A stretch of DNA of 28,269 nt from Hymenoscyphus infarciens (Eukaryota > Ascomycota > Leotiomycetes > Helotiales > Helotiaceae): NCBI GenBank assembly GCA_001414345.1, contig LLCB01000505.1:1-28269 (forward strand), given 5' to 3'. Shown here one piece after another: positions 12,841-22,560 of the stretch. Positions within the stretch are counted from its first letter, which is position 1. Each line of letters starts with the position of its first letter. The notes below the pieces were generated by a model that saw only the letters and a list, made by a program, of their open reading frames with translations, was not told the DNA's origin and made no database searches. The translations under genes were made by a program, and so were the position numbers.

Positions 12841-13317
12841 AAAAGACTACTTATAATAACTATATTAATAAGAATAATTAAATATTTTTTAGCTTTATAA
12901 AAGAAGTAGACCTTTAAGCTTAATATAGATTCTATAATAAGGCTAACTACTAAAGAGAGCTTATAATTATATATAAACTATAGGATTTAAGGAATAAATA
13001 TACTAGAAATAAAATACTTAATAATTAAGGTAGTAAGAATAGTAATCTCTTTACCTATATTTATAATAAAAGAAGTTTAAAAGAATTATATATATTTTAT
13101 AAAATAAAGAGGAAAGAAGAGAACTTTATAACTAAATAGTAAGCTAATAAGTATAGTACTAACTTACCTAAAAACTTTAATAAAAAGCTTAAGTATTAAA
13201 TAACCTAAAGCTTAATAACTACTATATTAATAATACCTACTATAATACTATAATATAAGTACTAGTAAGCCTTTAAGTATAATAAATCTACTTAATTAGA
13301 AAAGGAGGTATTATAGT

Positions 13318-13368
13318 AATAGTATAACTATTAGTAGTAATAGTAGTAGTAATAATAGTAGTTATAGT
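13318..13368 (+). repeat. AGT/AAT trinucleotide tract (Ser/Asn run)
   Basis: A run of AGT and AAT codons in the register of the surrounding remnant gives SNSSSNNSSYS. In another register the same bases read TAG/TAA, so a Gln tract is the alternative pre-RIP reading, but the flanks stay open only in the Ser/Asn register. Confidence 0.6.
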
Positions 13369-13726
13369 TTAATAATAGATTCTCTAAATAATAATAGTCT
13401 TAGTAGAAAGAGTAAAAGTATTTATAAAGTACTTATACTAGATAGTATTAATAAGGCTATAGTTATAGATAACGAGACTTAGTACCTACTTAGGGCTAAT
13501 AATAGTAGTTATAACCTATATATTTAAACTATACTTACCTTCTCTAATATAAAACATAATTTAGAGTTATATTACTTAGGAAGTAGAAGCTATAATAGAG
13601 GAGTTAAGAGGAGCTACTAAATAGTATTTATAATAAAAGATAAGAATAGTAGGTTAGTAAGTACTAAGATAAAACATAATTTATAACTATTACTTATAGA
13701 TTATAAGTATATAGTTAATAATAAGG

Positions 13727-13772
13727 ATAGTAGAAGAAGTAGTAAGAGAAGTAGTAAGAGAAGTAGTATATA
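13727..13772 (+). repeat. 12-bp repeat encoding Ser-Ser-Lys-Arg
   Basis: AGTAGTAAGAGA recurs about three times, giving RRSSKRSSKRSS in the register of the enclosing remnant. It resembles a Ser/Arg/Lys-rich linker. The period is a multiple of three and no stop interrupts it, which supports the plus-strand reading. Confidence 0.6.
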
Positions 13773-15370
13773 GAGTACCTCTAGTATAGATATAGTAGAT
13801 ATAATTTATATATTATACTTAAATCTACTAGTTATAACTACTAATAAGAGTTATACTAGTATAGAACCTAATAGAGCTACTAACCTATAACTAAAGCCTT
13901 TAATTCTAGAACCTAAGTATAAGCTAAATAATAAATAACTTCTAGGTATTCTCTCTTTAGTTAAAATATCTAAAGTTAATAAGAGTATATTTAATTCTAT
14001 ATATACTATTAAACTTTATAAGCTTTCTTAAATAAGTTTTAGTCTCTTATTTATACTAGTATTACTAATAGAGTTATAGCTAAGAGTACTAGGTAATACT
14101 TATAAAGTTATTATTTATCTACTTTTTAAGAATACTCTTTTAACTTATAGAATAGAGAATAAGGTTATATTCTATTTACTTATTTCTAAAACACTTCTCT
14201 AACTACTAGTTTTAAAGGTTTACTATTATAAGGCTAATAAAGAAATATATAACTACTTTATAATTAAGAAGTTCTTTAATAGTACCTTACTTAATATAGT
14301 TTAAACTATATTTAAAAATAAGTAAAAAGATATCATTTTACTAAAGCTAGTAAGTATTCTACTTAATCTTATCGAAGTTCGGTTTTCTATAATTAGAGAG
14401 TTATATATAACTTTAACTTAATCTCTAAGTCTATTTTACTACTAAATAGTAGGTTGTTTATAGCTAATATATAACCTAGTATTTTAATATACCTCTACTA
14501 TTAAAGCTTATAAGATATATAATAAATAAGACGACTTCTACTCTAATTAATATTATTAAATTAGGCTATATTAAATAATAAAAGATTATATTCTAGCTTA
14601 TTATAAAAAGAAGATATTCTATTATAATAATACTCTTTATTATAATACTATTATAAAGTACTTTTCTAAAAAGCTTTATCTTAAAAGAGAAGTGTTTACT
14701 AACTTAAATAAAATTAATAAACTTTTTATCTTAGTTTATAATAACTTTTATAGATAAAATATTCTAGTCTAAAGTAATTAAATTTCTAAGATTCTTAATT
14801 AAGAGTTTACTAGATCCTATCTACTAAGCTAGATCTTTATAGATAGATTTATTACCTTAGATTCTATAAAGGTAGATATAGATAGTTAGAATACTATTTA
14901 AGGCTAAAAGATTCTTTACTATATACTTAACCTTACTAAGAAGTATTAAGAAGTATAGTATAATATAGAAGTAAAGTAGAATAGTTAAAGTATTAAGTAT
15001 CTTTAAAGTACTACTAACTTATAGATTCTTAAGATAAGAGATATAATAGTCTCTACTAACTAGTAATATCTATAAACGTAGGTTATTACTATAAGGCTTA
15101 ATATATTTCTTATATAAGATAAATTAGTATTAAAGTAGAAGTGTTTCTAATATAATATCTAAGACGTTTCTAATATACTTTTTATAGTATTAAAAATTAC
15201 TTTCTAGTTTATTAGTATAATGTTTTTAAGAACCTATTTATACTATAAGCTTTTTTAATTCTATACCTTAATTCTAATTTAAGTAATTATTCTAAAGTTT
15301 ATATATAATATAATAAAGTATAAAATTAAGACTAAGGCTCTTCTTAAACTAAAGTATATTAAATAACTAG

Positions 15371-16381
15371 TCTAAATTCGCTTACTTAATCTATCCTCTC
15401 TTAGGTTAAAAATCGTCTTTAAGATCTTCTACTTACTTATTATTCTTTTCTAGATTCTTTAAACCGTCTCTAAAGTCTCTTACTCTCTATACTCTCTAAA
15501 TTCTTAAATTTCTTCTACTCTCTAATATCTTTAAATTTAAAGCCTTCTAACTCTTCTACTTTTTACTCTTTTTAAATAAATAATTAATATTATTACTAAA
15601 GTCTCTTATTACTCTTTTTTCATTTATTAAAACATATTTATAAAGCTAAAAGCTATTAAATAGAATTATAAAATTATAAGTAATAATTCCTCTTATTCTT
15701 TTATAACTTAGTAGTTCTAACTTTTAAATTATTAAGCTAAATTTCTTATATCTAGTAAAATTATCTTATAAAATAAATTATACTTATACTAAAATATCTT
15801 ATATCTAGATAAATAACTACTACTCTTCTACTAATATAAAATATAAAGAATAATTCTTTATACTTTATAATTTATATACTTATTATTATTATTTTTAGCT
15901 TCTAGGTATAATAATTATTAAGTTCTTAGTTAGTTAGTAATTCTTAAAGTATAGTACTTCTAGCTTTTTAATATATAACTATACTATTGTCTAGTAAAAT
16001 CCTATCTTATAGATTACTTATTTACTTTACTTACTCTCTATATTATTAGTACTTAAGAAGTATATTATTATTATATTAGCTAGTTAGTACTCTCTTAACA
16101 CTACTTATATATATTAGATATATAAAGTATAAAACTATATTATCTTAAATTAACCTCTTAAACTCTAAACTAGTAGTATAAGTTTAATAAGTTTAGAAGT
16201 TATAGCTTTACCTCTTATTTAGAGCTAAAGTACTAATACTAGTCTTCTAGATCTTTTTATAATAGTAAGATTATCTTAAGTATAGTAAAAACAACTATAT
16301 ATTCTCTATATAGTATATATAAGTAATAGAATATATACCTTACTTATTATATAAGTAGTAATAAAAGAAAAGGAATTAGAA
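15371..16381. other. No gene assigned; pyrimidine-rich then mixed
   Basis: At 15390-15600 the plus strand is pyrimidine-rich (many CTCT and TTCT runs), which would suit a Lys/Arg/Glu-rich minus-strand reading, but no low-stop register of useful length was established. The rest shows nothing recognisable. Confidence 0.35.
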
Positions 16382-18180
16382 ACGTACTATAAAAGAAGCT
16401 CTCTTAAATAAGAGGAGGGAATATAAGAAATATAAAATATACTATAAGTAAATAGACTTTATTAAGCTAAAATAGACTAGAAAATTTAATATCGTCTCTT
16501 ATTATTAATATAACGCTATATAATTATATATATATACTAGAATAGTCTAGTTAAGAAGAGTAAGAGATACTATTATAAAAAGATTAAAAGCCTTTATAAG
16601 AAGCTTAGAGTTAAGCTAATAGCCTTATATAAGCTTTACTAAGAATTTATATACCTATATTAAAATAAAATTAATAATTTTATTTAAGTAAAGAAATAAG
16701 TATTCTAAAATTAGAGCTTTTTCTATTAGGTTAGAGATAATATAAAATAAATAGCTATAATAAGCTAGTAGCTTAACTCTAATTAGAATAGAACTCTTAT
16801 CTAACTATTACTATTACTATAGCTAGAGAATATTTACTATAAATTTAATAGACTTTTAAAGAAGGAAAAATAACAACTTCTAGATACTTAGAATACTAAA
16901 AAGGACTTAAATAATAAAACTCTTTTAGATTATAAGACTAACTTAAATAGTAAGACTCTCTTAAATTAATTAAACTACTTAACTAACTTAAATAGCTAGA
17001 CTCTCTTAGATTATAAGAACTACTTAATACTAGAGGATTTAGACTTAAATAATAAGAACTACTTAATTCTAGAGAATTTAAACTTAAATAGTAAGAACTA
17101 CTTAATTTTAGATAATTAAGACCTAAATAGTAAGAATTACTTAATTATAGAAAATCAAGACTTAACTAGTAGTATTAGTATAGATTTAAATTACTAATAA
17201 TATTTAAGCCTAGACCTAGACTCTATATTAACTACGTATAATAGGACTATATATAGTCTATATTAGTTAGAGAGGAGTATACTACTTAGAATATAATCCT
17301 TTATTAGATTTAGTTATAAATAAATAATAAATTAATAACTTTCTATTTAGAAAGGTAATTATACTCTTTATTAAAATCCTATAATAGTATCTAATATTTA
17401 TTTCTTAATTTTAATAGCTTAGTATATATATATTTATATCTTATACTTATAAATTCTATTTATAGAACTAGAAAAATTAAAGTAATAATACGTAGTAACG
17501 ATTATAATTTAAACTAACTACTTAATCTACTTAATTTAACCTATACTATAGCCTTAATACTACTAATACTAAGTAATATATCTTACTTCTTCTAATTAAA
17601 TTTTTTAGCTTTATAATTATTTATTATCTATTCTTTAGTTAAAACCCTTATAGAAATAATTAAACACTAGCCTATTTAGTCTTTATAAACGTTAATTAGT
17701 CTAGTAAATTAGTTAGACTTTAATAGATATCTTTTAAGTAAGAATTATTAGGCCTTTATTTAAGAAGCTAGTAGTTTAAGGCTATATATTAGAGCTTAAA
17801 TAATAAGATTATTTAGTTAATAATAGACTAGAAGTAGGATTTCTTTTTACTATTAGTAAGGTGTTTAGTAGCATATTTAGAGTTATCTTAAAGAATTATA
17901 AATTAGAGAGCTATTAGTATTACTCTTAATAAGTTTAGTATCTAGATTTACTAGCTTAAGCTTATTATTAGATACTAGGCTTATTCTCGTATATGTTTTT
18001 TATAAAGCTTAGTAAGAGAGGATTAGTATATAAGATTAAAAACCTATTATTTACTTTATTAGTTAGTTATTTAATATAAGGAAAACATATATATAAGTTA
18101 TAGTATATAACTATTAATAATAAGAGAATAGCTAAGAGAGTAGGTTAGATAAAATCCTTATTTACTAAGCTTTTAAACCT
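16382..18180 (+). pseudogene. Decayed gene with a 13-residue repeat array
   Basis: The register of base 16382 reads as a protein remnant on the plus strand. The part at 16550-16640 is strongly basic (Lys, Arg, Tyr). A Lys/Glu/Gln-type stretch at 16850-16920 leads into an Asn/Leu-rich tandem repeat ending at 17170, with one stop in about 52 codons across its last copies and an unmutated Gln codon (CAA at 17156). After the repeat the reading continues with more stops and improves at 17762-18180, including a run rich in Lys, Leu, Ile and Asn at 18000-18170. Total span is about 600 codons. No catalytic motif was recognised. Start is not visible because TpG is lost. Confidence 0.55.
17015..17170 (+). 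repeat. 39-bp tandem repeat (13 residues), four units
   Basis: Units start at 17015, 17054, 17093 and 17132. In the enclosing register they read as K-N-Y-L-I-[LI]-[ED]-[DN]-x-[DN]-L-[NT]-[NS]. More degenerate copies with TLLDYK and TLLN cores precede them from about 16900. The copies are similar in length and reading despite point differences, so the array was made before or between RIP cycles. Leu codons (TTA, CTA) are frequent in register, so the opposite strand would be full of stops; the plus strand is the likely coding strand. Confidence 0.8.
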
Positions 18181-18260
18181 CTAATCTTACTCTTACTCTT
18201 AACTCCTACTCTTACCCTCGACTTCTACTCTTACTCTTAACTCTTACTCTTACTCTCGCC
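18181..18260. repeat. TCTTAC/TCTTAA hexanucleotide tract
   Basis: Imperfect TCTTAC and CTCTTA hexamers recur about a dozen times, with interruptions such as CCCTCGAC. By the RIP rule TCTTAC derives from TCTCAC, so the ancestor was probably a (TCTCAC)n / (GTGAGA)n microsatellite. On the minus strand it reads as an Arg/Ser/Val/Lys tract with few stops. Confidence 0.65.
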
Positions 18261-19441
18261 TTCTATAACTTAATTATTATATACTTAGAAAATACTATAC
18301 TATATCTCTAAGAACGCTATATTACTACTATCTTTTATTATATATAATCTTTCTCTCTTATAACACCTTTTTAACTACTACTTAGTACTTCTACTTTAAT
18401 TCTTAAATCTATATACTTATAAAACTAAATTATTTACTTAATATTATCTTTTTTAATTAATTTAGATAATATCACTAATAAGGATTTCTATAGTATTACT
18501 AATCCTAATACTTAAGAAGACTATATATATATTATTATTATTAAGAATATATATAAGAAGTTTAATATCTCTCTAAGCTTATTCTTAACTTTTATATAAA
18601 GTAATACCCTAGAAATAGCTAGAGAGTATACTAAGTAGATTAAGTAGAATAGTAATATTATAATAGCTCTTAGAAAGTTTAAGGTTACTTTAACTATACT
18701 ATAAACTAAATAAACTTAAGTTAAGAACTACTATTAGGTTATATAATAATAGAAAGATAATAAGTATTAAAAGTAGAAAGAGAATACTATTTAAGAGGTA
18801 TTAAATCTTTCCTTAATAGTCTATATTATAGTATCTTAACTTATATATCTTAGAAAGTTAATTTCTAGTCCTTAGTAGAGTGCTATACCTCTACCTTTTA
18901 TAAGACTCTTAATATAGTTTTCTTAATCCTTTTATTTAAGTATTATTAACTTTTAATATCTAGTCTAAAAAGAAGAAACTTAAATCTATATATGAATTTA
19001 TTAAAGAGAAGGATATATATAAGATCTTAAAGTAACTTAGTAATAAGCTTTAATACTAAGCTAAACGTACTTATATTACTACTAGTAAAGAAGCTATTAT
19101 TATAAAAATCGAACCTAAGGAAGATTAAGTTAGTATACTATAAGTACTACTATAGTATTATTAAGACTTTATAATACTACTCTTTCTTTTTTCTATCTCT
19201 TAAATACTATTATAGTACTCTATCTTCTTAGTAAGGCTACCTTTATATAAAATGGTTTAACTAGTGCTTTAGAATAGCTTAATTAGCTCTAACTTCTTTC
19301 TTTATTCTTAATAGTGTTTATTATAGATAACTTTACTATTATAAAAGCCTTTAATATATTTAAAGCTACTACTAATACTTAAATAAGTAATAATAATATA
19401 GTAGTTAACGCCTTAGTAGTAAGTTATAAGCTAGTTTATAG
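18261..19441. other. Mixed region with one weak coding trace
   Basis: Apart from the trace at 18462-18960 described separately, registers shift between short open runs (18960-19140 and 19140-19440 on the plus strand in different registers). An overlapping minus-strand reading is equally possible. Nothing here can be called a gene. Confidence 0.35.
18462..18960 (+). pseudogene. Weak plus-strand coding trace
   Basis: In the register of base 18477 there is an Asn/Asp-rich opening, a 29-codon open run at about 18516-18602 and then a Lys/Arg/Glu-containing stretch to about 18700. Stops are about 9 percent in the first 76 codons, then rise. The product is unknown, and it may be only a chance low-stop run. 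Confidence 0.25.
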
Positions 19442-20023
19442 ATTCTAGCTAACGTTTATAAAACCGATTTAAATCTATTAAAGTTATTAAGAGGTATAAT
19501 ATTAAGAAGATTACTAAGTAACTTAGAGATAATACTAATTCTTAAGTAAGCTAGGTTATCTAATTAAGAGGTTTATACTACCTTAATTTATTTCTTTTAT
19601 AAAGTCTCTTTAATAGGTTTTCTTTATAATAAGAAGCTTTTCTTTACTCTTATATTCCTTTCTTAAGTCTTCTTAATTAAGGTTTTTTTTTATAAGATTA
19701 TAGCTTAGACTAGTGCTTAATATAAAAGCTTTAAAATAAGAAGAGTTTAAGAGATTAAACTAGCTATTATATAAAGTATTACTTAATTCTCTAGACTACT
19801 TAACTAAGTAATAGTATTTAGTGTTACTCTTTCTTTTATTTAGAAAATCTATTAATTATACTCTTATAAATACTAATAGAATAAATACTAAGTATTAGAA
19901 CTATACTCTACTATAGTTATAAACGAAATTCGTAAGGTTAATTCTTAATTACTAACTCTTAGAGTATATAAAGCTAACTTAATATTCCTTAGTAGTACTA
20001 TATACTACTTAGCTATCTTTCTT

Positions 20024-20198
20024 CTTCTTTTATATTAGACTATTACTACTTATAAAACTATTACTAAGAGCTTTACGCTTTTTAGTTAATAGAGAATAAG
20101 TACTATTACTACTACCTCTTATCTTCTTTTATATTAGTCTATTATTATTAGTAATACTACTACTAAGAACCTTATACTTTTTAGTTATATTTAAGCGA
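20024..20198 (-). repeat. 99-bp direct duplication (33 residues)
   Basis: A segment with TTCTTTTATATTAG followed by a CTATTA-rich stretch and ending in TTTTTAGTTA occurs at about 20024-20099 and again 99 bp later. Differences are point changes. The period is a multiple of three, consistent with an internal duplication in the minus-strand remnant, where it reads as a Ser/Asn/Lys-rich segment. Confidence 0.6.
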
Positions 20199-20310
20199 AG
20201 GTCGTTATAAGTAGACTTATCTAGAATAGGCTTATCTAAAATAGGCTTATATCTTAATAGTAAGATAATAACTTAAATAATAGTTTACTAGATATTTAGA
20301 CTTTAGGTAT

Positions 20311-20398
20311 CTTTCTTAACTTCCTTAACTTTCTTAACTTTCTTAACTTTCTTAACTTCTTTAACTTCCTTAACTTTCTTAACTTCTTTAAATTCCTT
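20311..20398 (-). repeat. 9-bp minisatellite, about ten units
   Basis: TTAACTTTC and TTAACTTCC/TTAACTTCT units follow each other about ten times. On the minus strand each unit is Val-Lys-Lys or Val-Lys-Glu. RIP of GTTGAG gives GTTAAG, so a Val-Glu-Glu ancestor is likely. A related 9-bp run, TTCCTTAAA, at about 20455-20490 gives Lys-Glu-Phe. Confidence 0.8.
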
Positions 20399-20426
20399 CT
20401 TACTATATTCCTCTTCCTTAGAATTC

Positions 20427-20558
20427 TTTAAAGTAGTAATACTTAATTAAGTATCTTCTTTAAATTCCTTAAATTCCTTAAATTCCTTAAAATCCTCTTT
20501 ATTATCTTCCTTTTCCTTAAAATCTTTTAAAGTAGTAATACTTAATTAAGTATCTTCT
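20427..20558. repeat. 33-bp identical duplication with 16-bp palindrome
   Basis: The 33 bases at 20427-20459 are identical to 20526-20558, 99 bp apart. Each copy holds the perfect palindrome ATACTTAATTAAGTAT (20439-20454 and 20538-20553). The flanks upstream of both copies are also similar, so the duplicated unit is close to 99 bp. Perfect identity here contrasts with the divergence of other repeats in the window. Confidence 0.85.
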
Positions 20559-21840
20559 CTATCCTATATAGCCTATAACCGAGCTTTAGCTTATAAATAT
20601 CTAACCTTAAAGTCTTAAGTAATTATATTATAATAGATATTATTAAGGCAGTTCTTTCTAAGATTTATTAAGACTATATTAAATATCTTAATAGTATATA
20701 TTTAATAGACCTAGTATAATCTCTCTAAGGCGTTCTTACTAATAGTATAGTAATACTAGAAAAGCTTTACTATCTTATTATATACTACTAAGCTATATAT
20801 AAAGGTTTTATTATTAAACTAGTTTACCTTTTATTTTTATAAAACGTCTTTTATACTATATATAAAGTACTTCTAAGCTATAATTAATATAGTACTAGTA
20901 TTTCTATATTAAATTACTATATACTATAGAGATAGGTTTAAACTCTTAAATTTAATAAACTAAAATATAAGTATAAGCGTTTCTAAAACTATAGTATATT
21001 CCTTTAGAGATTTTTTAGTAAGCTGTTATTTATAGTTAAGAAATAGGAATAGGCTAAAACTATATACTCTATTAAGAGCTAAGAGAGGATAGACTATTAA
21101 AGGTATTAATTAAAAGCTAAGACGTCTTACTAGTCTATAGTTAAAGAGGACCTAGGTATAACTATATATAAATTATTAAGTATAAGATATAATAATACTA
21201 AGAGCCTTATATAATATAATTTTAAGTATACTACTATTAACCTTATTATAGTATAAGCTCTTTATAGTTAGTTAGAGAGAGTCTAGTATAAAATAGAAAA
21301 GGATTGAATATATATTTAATTTATATAAAGTATATTATATTTCTAAGCTTAAAAATATTAAGTCTATCTTTTATCTATTCTTATTAAAATAATTAGTTAA
21401 GGTGCTCTTATTAGTCTTTTTAATATTACTAATAGATATAATATATATAATTAAGAAATCCTAATTATACTAAATTACTTTATATAGTTTAGATAAGATT
21501 ATATACTTAGAGTCCTTCTAGAATATAGTAAATTCGTCTTTAAGCTCTTCTTTCTTTATAATTATAAATAGCTTAGTATCTTATAAGTATATAACTTTAT
21601 TATAAAGAAGAGTCTAATCTCTTACCTTCTAGTCTTATAATATAACCGATTATAATAAGATAACTAAAGAGAGGCGGTATAGTCTAATAACTATAGCTTT
21701 AGACTTTAACTAATAAATAACATGTTTTAATATTAGGCTATATATTAAAAGTATTTTAGAATTAATAGTATTTTAGATCTAATCTTTAATACTAGTAGTA
21801 GAAGAGCTTAGATAATTAACTATTTAATCTATATATAGTA

Positions 21841-22560
21841 GGGTTTTATAAGCTTTATAGAGATATCTATTATTAGAGAGAGGAATTAAAAACGAGTATT
21901 CTATTAAAACCGAACCTAGATCTAGTAACTTATTAGAAGGAGCTAATAGTAGTTTATAGAGAGTATATAATTATATATAGTAGGTATCTATATTTAAGAG
22001 AGGACTTAAACTTATATAAGGCTAAAGAGTAGTAGAGTAAGAATTTAGAATAAGTTATAATTAAGTATAATAGGTGTTTATATTTAAGAGAGAACTTAAA
22101 CTAGTATAAGGCTAAATAGTAATAGAGTAAGAATAAGAGCTTAAGAGCTCTTATAACCTTGCTAGTTCCTAGAAAGTATATAAGTAAGTATAGTAAGAGT
22201 TTATAATAGAGTAACTAGAGTATTATTATAATCTTTTAAGAGGTTAAGTAGTAGAGTAAGAGGCTATAGAAGATCTTTTAAAGAGAGTTAGATAGGGAAT
22301 TAATATATAAAGACGTTAGTAACTAACTTTTTATATCTAAATTAGCTTTTAGTATATAAATAAAAAGAAGAAACTTATATCTAAAGTATAAGATAAACGT
22401 AATTACCTTAGCTTAGAATTCTATGTTCTTATACCTACTATTATATTATTATAGGCTTAGAAAGTATTATTAACAATTTACTATATAGATTTATTATAGT
22501 TCTTACCTTAGCTATTCTTAGTATTATACTAACTAAGATAGCGCTTATACACTTATATAC
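21841..22560 (+). pseudogene. Decayed coiled-coil-like remnant
   Basis: The plus strand is purine-rich and the register of base 21841 reads as a Glu/Arg/Lys/Leu/Tyr-rich protein with paired TAG/TAA stops of the Gln-Gln type, as in a coiled coil. Stop density is about 11 percent, so support rests on composition and on the 90-bp in-register repeat. The same register continues with less charged sequence towards 23890. Unidentified. Confidence 0.38.
21982..22161 (+). repeat. 90-bp direct repeat (30 residues), two copies
   Basis: Copies start at 21982 and 22072. Each begins with R-[YC]-L-Y-L-R-E-[DN]-L-N-x-Y-K-A-K in the enclosing register, then a stop-rich, probably Gln-rich segment and Ser-Lys-Asn. 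A shorter related segment at about 21862 may be a third, shifted copy. Confidence 0.65.

Larger units (their letters stand above)
12841..15370 (+). pseudogene. Large decayed gene with Ser-rich linkers
   Basis: This is the lowest stop density in the window. In the register of base 13261, the stretch 13321-13980 has about 7 stops in 213 codons, while the same register on the other strand would have about 21, so the plus strand is favoured. Features in order: a stop-rich, probably Gln-rich segment at 13201-13260; a Ser/Asn tract at 13321-13370; a duplicated IKHNL motif at 13549 and 13669, 120 bp apart; a Ser/Lys/Arg tract at 13727-13772; then a long mixed region to about 15370 with Lys/Asn/Tyr-rich runs. 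The product would exceed 800 residues. The Ser-rich tracts look like disordered linkers. No catalytic motif was recognised, so function is unknown. Start and end are not resolved. Confidence 0.6.
19442..21370 (-). pseudogene. Decayed minus-strand gene, Lys/Glu-rich repeats
   Basis: In the register shared with plus-strand base 19442, the minus strand has fewer stops than the plus strand (about 12 versus 20 in 240 codons at 19862-20580, and about 8 versus 18 in 137 codons at 20957-21367). It also yields charged residues. Read from high to low coordinates it gives a mixed N-terminal part (21370-20600), a Lys/Glu/Phe and Lys/Glu/Val triplet-repeat part (20560-20311), a Ser/Asn/Lys-rich part with a duplication (20200-20024), then a long tail to 19442. 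The Lys in the repeats may partly be former Glu, since TGAG becomes TAAG under RIP, so the original was probably more acidic. Family not recognised. The plus-strand reading (Phe-Leu-Asn repeats) is the less natural alternative. Confidence 0.45.

Noticed and set aside
14518..14545. GACGAC (Asp-Asp) as a reverse transcriptase active-site motif
   Set aside because: The preceding residues do not fit the Tyr/Phe-x-Asp-Asp context and no other reverse transcriptase motif was found nearby.
20282..20400. Phe-Leu-Asn tripeptide repeat on the plus strand
   Set aside because: The same bases on the minus strand give Val-Lys-Glu/Lys repeats with fewer stops in the neighbourhood and a plausible acidic ancestor, so the minus-strand reading is preferred.
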